This document shows positions 15,212-23,161 of a stretch of DNA of 41,814 nucleotides, in pieces. Each line of letters begins with the position of its first letter. The first letter of the stretch is position 1. The notes under the pieces are model-generated. The model worked only from the letters and a program-made list of their open reading frames with translations, had not been told where the DNA came from and did not search any database. Position numbers and translations under genes: made by a program. Location of the stretch: assembly GCA_937928165.1 (NCBI GenBank), contig CALFVT010000012.1, forward strand, positions 1 to 41,814, in the 5' to 3' direction. Source of the stretch: an uncultured Caulobacterales bacterium (GTDB lineage: Bacteria > Pseudomonadota > Alphaproteobacteria > Caulobacterales > Maricaulaceae).

Positions 15212-16292
15212 ATCATATCAAGACGATCTTGCCCTTATAACAGATGCGGTAAAGGGCGCAGGACGGATCGCGCTCAAGGGCTATAATGCCGTCAATAGAC
15301 AGATTTGGGATAAATCACATAACCATCCCGTCACTCAAACCGATATTGACGTGAATGATTACCTACAAAACCGTCTTATACAGGCCCGCCCTGATTACGG
15401 CTGGCTATCGGAGGAAACCAAGGACGACAAATCTCGTCATCAATGCCGCCGCAGCTTTGTTGTTGACCCGATTGACGGCACCCGCGCCTTTATTGATCGC
15501 ACGCCGCATTTTGCTATTTCTGTGGCCGTTATCGAAAACGGCCTGCCTATTGTCGCTGCCTTGTATAATCCGCTTAAAGATGAGTTTTACACAGCCATTA
15601 AAGCTAAAGGGGCCGCTTTAAACGGGACACCAATTAAGGTTAGCCCATGCAACGCCATTAAAAATTGCCGCATGATTGGTTATCCGCGTAAATTTCGCCG
15701 TCTTGGTTGGCCGCCCATGAATGTTTCCGTTGTGAACTCAATGGCCTACCGCATGTGTCTTGTCGCGTCAGGCGCTTATGACGCAACGATTGCCTTTACG
15801 CCAAAGTCTGATTGGGACCTCGCCGCCGCCGTCCTAATTATATCCGAAGCCGGGGGTATCACCACGACAATTACAGGGGCCCCCATCCGCTTTGATGATG
15901 AAAAGACTTCAAATTTAGGCGTGATTTGTGCTGGCCCGAACCTACAGCCTTTGTTACTAGAGCAGATAAAGCCACTTATTGATGCTTTTTATAAAAGCAA
16001 TAATAAGGTGCGAGATTTTTCACATCTGGGCACAACGCCCGAAGATCGACAGGAGAACAAGAGAATGCAACTCTTACATCTGGTTATTGGCGGGGAACTT
16101 ATTGACCCGATGAAAACAGAATTTAAGGATTTAACCGCCGTAGATTTTATTGGCGCGTTTCCCAATTATGAAAAAGCTTGCGAAGCTTGGAAAGCCGCTG
16201 CCCAGCGCACGGTTGATAACGCCCATATGCGTTATTTCATTCTTCATGCCCATGAATTAATTGACCCAGATAAAGACGGAATTATCGGATAA
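15198..16292 (+). CDS. Inositol-monophosphatase/CysQ-like phosphatase fused to DUF4170
   Basis: The 364-residue product has two parts. Residues 1-275 are a lithium-sensitive phosphatase of the IMPase/CysQ superfamily: WLSEE (69-73), the metal motif DPIDGTRAF (90-98) and WDLAA (206-210) are intact. Likely substrates are inositol phosphate or 3'-phosphoadenosine phosphates. Residues 290-355 (MQLLHLVIGGELIDPMKTE to MRYFILHAHELIDPD) are a complete DUF4170 domain, normally a separate small protein encoded next in alphaproteobacteria. Here no stop intervenes, yet AGGAG lies 9 bases before the in-frame ATG at 16065, so a short DUF4170 form may also be made. The TTG start (15198) overlaps pmbA. Confidence 0.88.
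   Translation: MPAFESYQDDLALITDAVKGAGRIALKGYNAVNRQIWDKSHNHPVTQTDIDVNDYLQNRLIQARPDYGWLSEETKDDKSRHQCRRSFVVDPIDGTRAFIDRTPHFAISVAVIENGLPIVAALYNPLKDEFYTAIKAKGAALNGTPIKVSPCNAIKNCRMIGYPRKFRRLGWPPMNVSVVNSMAYRMCLVASGAYDATIAFTPKSDWDLAAAVLIISEAGGITTTITGAPIRFDDEKTSNLGVICAGPNLQPLLLEQIKPLIDAFYKSNNKVRDFSHLGTTPEDRQENKRMQLLHLVIGGELIDPMKTEFKDLTAVDFIGAFPNYEKACEAWKAAAQRTVDNAHMRYFILHAHELIDPDKDGIIG
16051..16067 (+). promoter_or_regulatory. Internal ribosome-binding site and start for DUF4170
   Basis: AGGAG at 16051-16055 precedes the in-frame ATG at 16065 by 9 bases. Translation from here would yield a free DUF4170 protein of about 75 residues, matching the usual stand-alone form. Confidence 0.55.
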
Positions 16293-16299
16293 ATCATTG

Positions 16300-18072
16300 A
16301 TGGCGAAACGCGCCCATCACCTTAACACAGACCGTAGCCGTATATCGCGGCTATGGCATAATTATATCGCTCCGCAAAAAACAACGCTCATTATTGCTGT
16401 TATCTTCATGCTAACATTAGCGGGAACCCAAGCGGCCTATGTCTCATTCACGCGCTATGTCATAGATTTTGCCGATAGCCTGAGCGCGGCAGGGGACGCG
16501 CAAGCCGCCTCTTTTGATTTCGTCAAAATTACCGTACCAGCGCTTATTGTTCTGACGCTGATATCCGGCGGGTCTATGTTTGCCCAAACGGTTCTCACCA
16601 ATAAAATTGCGCTGAATACTATCGCGGGACTTCAAAAAGATATGGCCCAAAGCGCTCATGGGGCGGATTACGCCTTTTTTGCGCGCGGAACTGTCGGGGA
16701 CTTACTCTCCCGTTTCACCCATGACGTCAACGCTGTAACCCAAGCGCTTTTGCGCAGCCTTTCTAATCTCTTCAAAGATGTTTTCACCATACTCGCCGTT
16801 TTAGGCACGATGTTTTATATGGCGCCTAAGCTTTCCCTTTTAATCCTAGTTATATACCCCCTAGCCGCTTGGCCCATTATTAAACTCTCCAAAGCCTTGC
16901 GCGGGAATGCGGGCGAAGCCCAAGCCCATATGGGACGGCTCACCGCACAGCTTGATGAAAGCTTTTCCGGCGCGCGTATGATTAAAGCCTACGGCCTTGA
17001 AGGGCATGAAATTAACCGCCTTGATAGCGCCTTTAAAGAGCGTGTGCGGCTTTACTTAAAGCTTGTCACAAACCAAGCCCGCGTTGACCCGATGATGGAA
17101 GTCTTCGGCGGCCTCGCTATTGCCGGTATTTTCGCAGCAGGGATTTACCTCGTTAGCGGCGGCGAGATTACGGGCGGCACCGTCGCAGCCATTTTAGTCG
17201 CCGTGCTTATCCTCGCCCCGCGCCTTCGCGCCCTTGGCACATTAAATAACGTCGTCCAAGAAGGCCTCTCCGCCCTAAGGCGCATATATGACGTCATTGA
17301 CGAAACCCCGCAAATCACAGACCACGAAGACGCAAGGGAGCTTACAGCGCCTAGCGGAAAGATTGTCATCGATAATCTTTCCTTTGCCTATGAAGATGAG
17401 AGCGTCCTTCACGGTATTTCCATGACCGCAGACCCGGGGCAGACCATTGCCCTTGTCGGCCCGTCCGGCGGCGGTAAATCAACTTTGATAAACCTCATCC
17501 CGCGGCTTTATGATCCCGCCGCAGGCCGTATCACAATAGATGGCCATGACATTAAAGGGCTGAAGCTTCAAAGCCTTCGCCGCCATATCGCCCTCGTCTC
17601 TCAAGATGTCACGCTATTTAACAACAGCATTGCCTATAATATCGGCCTTGGAGACGCGAATGCGCCGCGCGAGGAGATGATAAACGCGGCCAAAGCCGCC
17701 CATGCCCATGAGTTTATTATGGCCCTCCCCCAAGGCTATGATAGCATTATCGGGGAAGACGGCGACCGCCTGTCAGGCGGGCAAAAACAGCGGTTGTCAA
17801 TCGCCCGCGCCCTCTTGCGCGATGCCCCGATTTTACTGCTCGATGAAGCCACCTCCGCCCTCGACCGAGAATCCGAAGCCAAAGTCCAAGCCGCTCTTGA
17901 TAAGCTCAGTCAAGGCCGCACAAGCCTCGTCATCGCCCACCGCCTATCCACCATTGAAAAGGCCGATAAAATTTATGTTCTGGGTAAAGGAAGTATCGTA
18001 GAAAGCGGGACTCATAAAGCTTTACTCAAAAAGAAAGGCCTCTACGCCAAGCTCCATGCGGGGTTTAAGTAA
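16300..18072 (+). CDS. msbA: MsbA-type lipid A/phospholipid flippase (ABC exporter)
   Basis: This is a half-transporter of about 590 residues: six membrane helices (about 30-310) followed by an ATPase domain with Walker A GPSGGGKST, Q-loop VSQDVTLF, signature LSGGQKQRLSIARALL, Walker B ILLLDEATSALD and H-loop VIAHRLSTI. It should flip lipid A-core (and phospholipid) across the inner membrane as a homodimer; placement beside waaA and lpxK supports this over a generic multidrug role. ATG at 16300 is chosen, 7 bases after the upstream stop; a TTG at 16261 would overlap DUF4170. The stop overlaps the next start as TAATG. Confidence 0.9.
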   Translation: MAKRAHHLNTDRSRISRLWHNYIAPQKTTLIIAVIFMLTLAGTQAAYVSFTRYVIDFADSLSAAGDAQAASFDFVKITVPALIVLTLISGGSMFAQTVLTNKIALNTIAGLQKDMAQSAHGADYAFFARGTVGDLLSRFTHDVNAVTQALLRSLSNLFKDVFTILAVLGTMFYMAPKLSLLILVIYPLAAWPIIKLSKALRGNAGEAQAHMGRLTAQLDESFSGARMIKAYGLEGHEINRLDSAFKERVRLYLKLVTNQARVDPMMEVFGGLAIAGIFAAGIYLVSGGEITGGTVAAILVAVLILAPRLRALGTLNNVVQEGLSALRRIYDVIDETPQITDHEDARELTAPSGKIVIDNLSFAYEDESVLHGISMTADPGQTIALVGPSGGGKSTLINLIPRLYDPAAGRITIDGHDIKGLKLQSLRRHIALVSQDVTLFNNSIAYNIGLGDANAPREEMINAAKAAHAHEFIMALPQGYDSIIGEDGDRLSGGQKQRLSIARALLRDAPILLLDEATSALDRESEAKVQAALDKLSQGRTSLVIAHRLSTIEKADKIYVLGKGSIVESGTHKALLKKKGLYAKLHAGFK

Positions 18073-18527
18073 TGTCAGAAGACTTACTAAAAACATATAG
18101 AAACATAATTATAGGTATGGAGGTAACTAATAGTTGGAAAGGTTACGGGTCTACTATTTTCATTGAGTTGGGTACATTACATGATGCTAAAAACGGCAAT
18201 AAACTTAACAATGCTAGTGGGGAATATACAATTATGGTCGAATGGGATTGGCGCATTGAGTTAGAGAGAAAAATACTATTTGGAAGCTCGAGTGAAGACA
18301 AAGCAATCGAAGCAGGTCTTAATCAAATCATAGGTCATAAGATTAGTGCCGTTAACATAACAAACCTTATTCCCGAACTTGAAGTGACTTTTTCAAATAA
18401 TTCGATACTGCGGACATTTATGACGAATGAAGATGACCCTCAGTGGGCGATTATGGATTATTTAAGTGAAGACAATCAAAAAATTCCGACACTGACAGTT
18501 AAAGACGGTAAATTAATTTCGTTGTGA
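18072..18527 (+). CDS. Uncharacterised 151-residue protein, likely acquired
   Basis: The protein is not recognised with confidence. It reads as a small cytosolic alpha/beta protein: IIGMEVTNSWKGYGSTIFIEL at the N-terminus, YTIMVEWDWRIE in the middle, and DDPQWAIMDY then KDGKLISL at the end. There is no signal or membrane segment. Composition and style recall small DUF or immunity-like proteins. It is clearly more AT-rich than its neighbours, overlaps the msbA stop by one base (TAATG), and breaks the usual msbA-DUF374-waaA order. Acquisition into the operon is inferred from these points. Co-expression with msbA is likely. Confidence 0.7.
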   Translation: MSEDLLKTYRNIIIGMEVTNSWKGYGSTIFIELGTLHDAKNGNKLNNASGEYTIMVEWDWRIELERKILFGSSSEDKAIEAGLNQIIGHKISAVNITNLIPELEVTFSNNSILRTFMTNEDDPQWAIMDYLSEDNQKIPTLTVKDGKLISL

Positions 18528-19217
18528 TTATTCCCGCTTCAACACCCCGTCCGTTAACACGCGGCCCCACCATTTTGACATGAACTCTGCTTTCACGGCG
18601 GGCGGGTCATAGACCGTTTTCACCCACTCGCTAAAATCGATTGGATTCGCGGCGTTATAATCAAGATAGGTTTGGAAAAAATGATCGAGCATTCCCGTCT
18701 TACCCGCCTTGACGTGTAGATATTTAAAAGAGAGCTGCGAGATGGCGGTTTCAATATCATCGCCCATTTTATAATGGCGATAAAGTACGCCCATAATACC
18801 TGTGCGGTCAGAGCCGGATTTGCAATGCATGACGCAAGGGTATTCTATCTGCTCAAATAAAGCTTTCGTACCAAGGAGCTTTTCGCGGCTATGCACATCA
18901 CGGGAATACATACGGTAATCCACAAGCGTAATACGGTGGGCGGCGCAGGCCTCTTTTTCCAACAGGTAATAGCCTTTGGGACTTTCCCCGCGCAGGTTTA
19001 AAATCGTCTTGATTCCCATGGCCGCCAAGGCCGCAATATGTTTCGGCGAGGGTTGGTTCGCGCGGTACATACCGCCGCCAATATCGTGCATATTGTCAAA
19101 ACGCGCCCGTAAAAACCCGTGGTCACCCCATGTTAGCTCTTTATAAGCTTGTCGGCGTCCCGCCTTTGTGTTGAGGTCAATCGTCATATAGCCTATGGGT
19201 CTCTTAAATCGTGCCAA
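18528..19217 (-). CDS. Tyrosine/dual-specificity phosphatase-family protein
   Basis: The protein of about 229 residues carries the Cys-phosphatase loop HCKSGSDRTG, with nucleophile Cys132 and Arg138. The upstream phrases MYRANQPSPKHIAALAAMGIKTILNLR and YRMYSRDVHS fit the DSP-like fold. It is cytosolic, with no signal. It could act on phosphotyrosine, phosphoinositide-like or lipid/sugar phosphates; its place among lipid A genes hints at an envelope substrate, but this is inference. It runs opposite to its neighbours, converging on 18527 with no gap and diverging from the DUF374 gene by 16 bases. The start is uncertain: TTG at 19217 or ATG at 19187. Confidence 0.85.
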   Translation of the reverse strand: MARFKRPIGYMTIDLNTKAGRRQAYKELTWGDHGFLRARFDNMHDIGGGMYRANQPSPKHIAALAAMGIKTILNLRGESPKGYYLLEKEACAAHRITLVDYRMYSRDVHSREKLLGTKALFEQIEYPCVMHCKSGSDRTGIMGVLYRHYKMGDDIETAISQLSFKYLHVKAGKTGMLDHFFQTYLDYNAANPIDFSEWVKTVYDPPAVKAEFMSKWWGRVLTDGVLKRE

Positions 19218-19233
19218 ATGTGAAGGGGGTTAA

Positions 19234-19947
19234 ATGTTAAAAAAAATCATGCGATCCCATGCCGCTCAAGTTTTTATTGGACTTTGTGTTGCGGCCTATA
19301 TGGTTCTTATCAAATATTCAACCCGCTGGCGATTTGACCGCAGTGATATTGCAGCTCCCGCTATCAAAAAAGGGCAAGGCCTAATCGCTTTGACCTGGCA
19401 TTCCCGCTTTATGATGCTGAACTCGGCGTGGAACCGGAAAACATGGCCCCATCCCCATGTACTAATCTCGCGCTCCCGCGACGGAGAGATTGTCGCCCAA
19501 ACCTGCCGCTTTCTCGGGCTATCAGTTATTCGCGGCTCGGCTAAAAAAGCGGTGAAGCGCCAAGATAAGGGCGGCGCAAAAGCGGGGCGCGATATTATTG
19601 AAACCCTTGACGGCGGCGGCTGCGTTGTGATGACACCGGACGGGCCGCGCGGGCCCCGTCAACGCCTTGGCCTTGGCCCTTTGCGTCTCGCCCGTATGAG
19701 CGGCCATCCAGTTCTGCCTTGTCTCTTTGCCATTAAAAACCGCAAGCAGTTTAAGTCATGGGACCGCTTTGTGCTGCCGCTTCCTTTTGGGCGCGGCGAT
19801 ATTATTTGGGGTACACCTGTTTATATAGCGCCGGGTACGAGCGATGCAGCATTAGACGCCTTACGCGGGCAAATAGAAATGGAAATGAACGCGCTCCTCG
19901 CGGTGGCTGACCACCGAAGCGGCCATAAAGCCACAGAGCCCGCGTGA
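19234..19947 (+). CDS. DUF374 lysophospholipid/lipid acyltransferase-like protein
   Basis: The 237-residue protein belongs to DUF374, related to the LPLAT acyltransferases. It has an N-terminal membrane segment (about 11-28), the TWHSRFMML block with His56, SRSRDGEIVA, LGLSVIRGSA and the hallmark TPDGPRGPRQRLGLGPL (about 134-150). DUF374 proteins lie beside waaA and lpxK in many alphaproteobacteria and are assumed to act in lipid A or phospholipid acylation; the reaction is not established. AAGGGGG just before the ATG gives a strong ribosome site. Its stop overlaps the waaA start as TGATG. Confidence 0.88.
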   Translation: MLKKIMRSHAAQVFIGLCVAAYMVLIKYSTRWRFDRSDIAAPAIKKGQGLIALTWHSRFMMLNSAWNRKTWPHPHVLISRSRDGEIVAQTCRFLGLSVIRGSAKKAVKRQDKGGAKAGRDIIETLDGGGCVVMTPDGPRGPRQRLGLGPLRLARMSGHPVLPCLFAIKNRKQFKSWDRFVLPLPFGRGDIIWGTPVYIAPGTSDAALDALRGQIEMEMNALLAVADHRSGHKATEPA

Positions 19948-21233
19948 TGGGAAAAACACTTTTACTCCGTCTATATTCCGCCGTTATGCGTATGGCCTCA
20001 CCGCTGCTTCCGCTTTATTTAAAGCGCCGCGCAAAACGGGGCAAAGAAGACCTTGCCCGCCTTAAAGAGCGCTTTGGTTATAGCGCGCAGCTGCGTCCAA
20101 ATGGGCCGTTGATTTGGATTCACGGCGCGAGTGTCGGGGAGACCCTCATGGCTATCCCCCTCATAGAGCGGTTACTAGAGGATAATTCCAAACTTCATGT
20201 GTTAGTTACGAGCGGCACTGTGACATCTGCGAACTTACTCACCCAGCGTCTTCCGTCCCGTGCCTTGCATCAATATGTACCGATCGACACCCCTCAATCA
20301 GCGGCGCGGTTTTTAAATCATTGGCGCCCTGATTTGGGGCTATGGCTAGAATCAGAGATTTGGCCGCAGCTTATTTTACAATCTAAGGCGCGAGATATTC
20401 CGCTCGTTTTACTTAATGCGCGCCTATCTGAAAGCTCCCGAAAGGGATGGGAGAAACGGCCAAAATCCGCCAAAGCTGTGTTCGCTGCCTTTGATGATAT
20501 TCTCCCTGCTGACCGCGCAACCGCCCAAAGCCTGTCAAAAATCTTGAGCCGTCCCTGTTGTATATTTGGGAATTTAAAACTAACGGCCCCACCCTTAGCG
20601 GCCGACCCATTAGAGGTTGACCGTATAAAATCGCAAATAATCGCACGGCCCGTGTGGTGCGCCGCCAGCACTCACGCCGGTGAAGACGAGGTTATATTAG
20701 ACGCTCATGCGGCTTTGCTTGAATCGCGTCCCAATGCCTTGCTTTTACTCATCCCGCGCCATCCAGAGCGCGGGGTAAATATTGCACACATGATAGATAA
20801 TAAGGCTTTGTCATTTACGCGGCTTAACGGGCTTGTAACTGAGACAGAACAAATTATTTTAATCGATAATATTGGGAAAATGGGACTGGCCTACCGCCTT
20901 GCCGATATCGTTATCATGGGTGGGTCTTTGCGCCCTCATTTAAAGGGTCATAACCCTTATGAAGCCGTGCAGCTTGGCTGCGCTGTCCTTAGCGGGCCGC
21001 ATGTAAGCTCCTTTGAAGAACTATATGCAGATATGAGCGCCGCCGGAGCAGTTAAGATTATTACCCCCAATGCCCAGGCTATTGCCGCTCAGATTACAGC
21101 CCTTTGGGACGCAAGCGACACACGAGATCTATTACAGCAAAACGGCAAGACCTTTACACAAAAACAATCCGGCAGAATGAATATATTATTGACGCGGCTC
21201 GCGCCTTTCATTTCCTCATTAAATCGGTTATAA
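19947..21233 (+). CDS. waaA: 3-deoxy-D-manno-octulosonic acid (Kdo) transferase
   Basis: WaaA/KdtA transfers Kdo from CMP-Kdo to the lipid A precursor at the inner face of the inner membrane. The 428-residue protein has the N-terminal membrane anchor, LKERFG, IHGASVGE (58-65), TSGTVTSANL, QYVPIDTP, LWLESEIWPQL, ASTHAGEDE, LLLIPRHPERG and the C-terminal nucleotide-binding MGGSLRPHLKGHNPYEAVQLG. All are as expected for an intact GT30 enzyme, and length is normal. ATG at 19947 is preferred over the GTG three bases earlier because it gives the TGATG coupling with DUF374. LpxK follows 6 bases downstream. Confidence 0.95.
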   Translation: MGKTLLLRLYSAVMRMASPLLPLYLKRRAKRGKEDLARLKERFGYSAQLRPNGPLIWIHGASVGETLMAIPLIERLLEDNSKLHVLVTSGTVTSANLLTQRLPSRALHQYVPIDTPQSAARFLNHWRPDLGLWLESEIWPQLILQSKARDIPLVLLNARLSESSRKGWEKRPKSAKAVFAAFDDILPADRATAQSLSKILSRPCCIFGNLKLTAPPLAADPLEVDRIKSQIIARPVWCAASTHAGEDEVILDAHAALLESRPNALLLLIPRHPERGVNIAHMIDNKALSFTRLNGLVTETEQIILIDNIGKMGLAYRLADIVIMGGSLRPHLKGHNPYEAVQLGCAVLSGPHVSSFEELYADMSAAGAVKIITPNAQAIAAQITALWDASDTRDLLQQNGKTFTQKQSGRMNILLTRLAPFISSLNRL

Positions 21234-21239
21234 ATAGTT

Positions 21240-22265
21240 ATGCGAGCACCTGAGTTTTGGAACATACGCGATGGGCGCGAATCCGCCCCGGCCATTCGGA
21301 CGCTGTTGAAACCTATATCTTGGGTTTATGGTTGGGCGAGCGCACGGCGCATTAAAACAACTCAAAGCTATAACTCAGGTATTCCTGTCATTTGCGTGGG
21401 CAATATCACATTAGGCGGCACAGGGAAAACGCCCGTCGCAGCCTATCTCCTTCATAGCCTTCGCCGCATGGGCATTAATGTGGTCGGATTATCACGCGGC
21501 TATGGCGGCACTGAAAAAGGGCCAATCCCCGTGCAGCGCCATCACACGGCCGTTAATGTCGGCGATGAGCCGCTTTTACTCGCACGCAATGCACCGGTTT
21601 GGGTCTCCGCTGGACGCGACGATGGGGCCCGCGCCGCCGTCTCATATGGTGCAGAAGTAATCGTCATGGATGATGGCCATCAAAACCCAAGCTTGCAAAA
21701 AGACCTGTCGTTAATCGTTGTCGATGCTGAGGTCGGTTTTGGCAATGGCTGCGTCTTTCCCGCAGGGCCACTCCGAGAGAAATTAAGCGCCTCATTAGAA
21801 CGGGCCGATGCGGTTATATTAATGAAACCAGAACCCGGTTATGAAATTAACGACCACCTTGCGGCGCAGTTAAAAGGCCAAACCGTTATCCCTGCTTACC
21901 TTAAAACGCCGCCGCAAGCGCCAAAAGGAAAGCTCTTTGCCTTTGCCGGTATTGGGCGGCCTAATAAGTTTTTCGATAGCCTAAGGCGGCGCGGCGGTAA
22001 GCTTGTCGAAGCTTTATCCTATAGCGATCATCATCCCTATAATCAGCAAGATATTCAGCGCCTGCAAACTCTATCAAAAGAATATGACGCCCAATTAATT
22101 ACAACTGAAAAAGACTATATACGCCTGCCCAAATCTTTTCGAAAGAATGTTAAAGTTTGGCCTGTTATGGTGCAATTTGAAGACGAATTAACCCTTCGGA
22201 CGCTTTTACACCCCATTATTAAACGAACGGGCGTAAATTTAAATAAAGCGGCGGATAAACGGTAA
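21240..22265 (+). CDS. lpxK: Tetraacyldisaccharide 4'-kinase
   Basis: LpxK phosphorylates the 4' position of the tetraacyldisaccharide to make lipid IVA, at the cytoplasmic face of the inner membrane. The 341-residue protein has the N-terminal PEFW motif, a membrane-proximal helix, P-loop GNITLGGTGKTP (54-65), VGLSRGYGG, VGDEPLLLA, IVMDDGHQNP (the DGxQ acidic motif), FPAGPLRE and ITTEKDYIRLP. Length is typical. It starts 6 bases after waaA and overlaps the LpxL-like gene in TAATG, so the three genes are probably one translational unit. Confidence 0.95.
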   Translation: MRAPEFWNIRDGRESAPAIRTLLKPISWVYGWASARRIKTTQSYNSGIPVICVGNITLGGTGKTPVAAYLLHSLRRMGINVVGLSRGYGGTEKGPIPVQRHHTAVNVGDEPLLLARNAPVWVSAGRDDGARAAVSYGAEVIVMDDGHQNPSLQKDLSLIVVDAEVGFGNGCVFPAGPLREKLSASLERADAVILMKPEPGYEINDHLAAQLKGQTVIPAYLKTPPQAPKGKLFAFAGIGRPNKFFDSLRRRGGKLVEALSYSDHHPYNQQDIQRLQTLSKEYDAQLITTEKDYIRLPKSFRKNVKVWPVMVQFEDELTLRTLLHPIIKRTGVNLNKAADKR

Positions 22266-23161
22266 TGCCGCCAATGTCCCGCCGCATCATTTGGCGGCTT
22301 GAGGCCTTGGCCTATTCACTCGTTTGCGCCGCTGTTTTTTTCATACCTTTTCGGGTTCTATCGCGCCTTGGCGGCGAAGCTCTAAAACTCATTGGCCCGT
22401 TATCATCTAAACATCATATTGCGAAAACCAATATTAATATCGCGTTTCCGCATTTATCGCCTGATGAAAAACACTCATTATTGAAAGACCAATGGGAGAA
22501 TTGCGGGCGCACGTTTGCGGAGTTTCCCGCCCTGCACCGCCTCAAGGCCTTTGGCCCCAAAAGCCGCATTACCGTCGATGGGCTTGATATCTTAAAAATT
22601 CATAACCCTGCCGTTATCATCACAGGTCATTTCGCAAATTGGGAGATTATGGCTCTTGTTATGACCCAGGCAGGCCTGCCCGTACATATCACTTACCGAA
22701 AGATTAATAACCCCTATATCGACGCCCGTATTCGGCAGCAACGAGAAGCTTATGGGACAAAATTGCTCGTGCAAAAGTCAGGGGTAAAAGGCGCAAAAGA
22801 GCTGTTAACCGCCATAGAAAATGGGCAAAGCGCCGCTTTGTTAAACGATCAAAAATTTAATGAAGGACTCAGCTTGCCGTTTTTTGGGCAAGAGGCGATG
22901 ACGGCGAGCGGAGCCGTCAGATTAGCCCTTAAAACAGGCCGTCCTTTAGTGCCTTTATCCCTAATTCGAAACGGTAGCCGCTTTCATATGACGGTACATC
23001 CACCGCTTAAATTTGAAACTTCAGGCTCCCGCCACAAAGATATTGAGACGGGCGTTTTAAAAATTAACCGCTTTATAGAAACCATCATTAAAACGCGGCC
23101 CGAGCAATGGTTTTGGGTACACCGCCGCTGGCCAAAATTTCTTTATAGAGATAAATCATGA
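22265..23161 (+). CDS. LpxL/HtrB-like lipid A secondary acyltransferase
   Basis: The 298-residue LPLAT-family protein has an N-terminal membrane helix, FPHLSPDEK, the catalytic HX4E motif HFANWE (122-127), KSGVKGAKELL, LLNDQKFNEGLSLPFFG, and the terminal QWFWVHRRWP that is standard in LpxL/LpxM. It should add a secondary acyl chain to Kdo-lipid IVA. Which chain (LpxL or LpxM type) cannot be assigned, so no symbol is given. It is coupled on both sides: TAATG with lpxK and ATGA with the GH9 gene. Length is normal. Confidence 0.9.
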   Translation: MPPMSRRIIWRLEALAYSLVCAAVFFIPFRVLSRLGGEALKLIGPLSSKHHIAKTNINIAFPHLSPDEKHSLLKDQWENCGRTFAEFPALHRLKAFGPKSRITVDGLDILKIHNPAVIITGHFANWEIMALVMTQAGLPVHITYRKINNPYIDARIRQQREAYGTKLLVQKSGVKGAKELLTAIENGQSAALLNDQKFNEGLSLPFFGQEAMTASGAVRLALKTGRPLVPLSLIRNGSRFHMTVHPPLKFETSGSRHKDIETGVLKINRFIETIIKTRPEQWFWVHRRWPKFLYRDKS

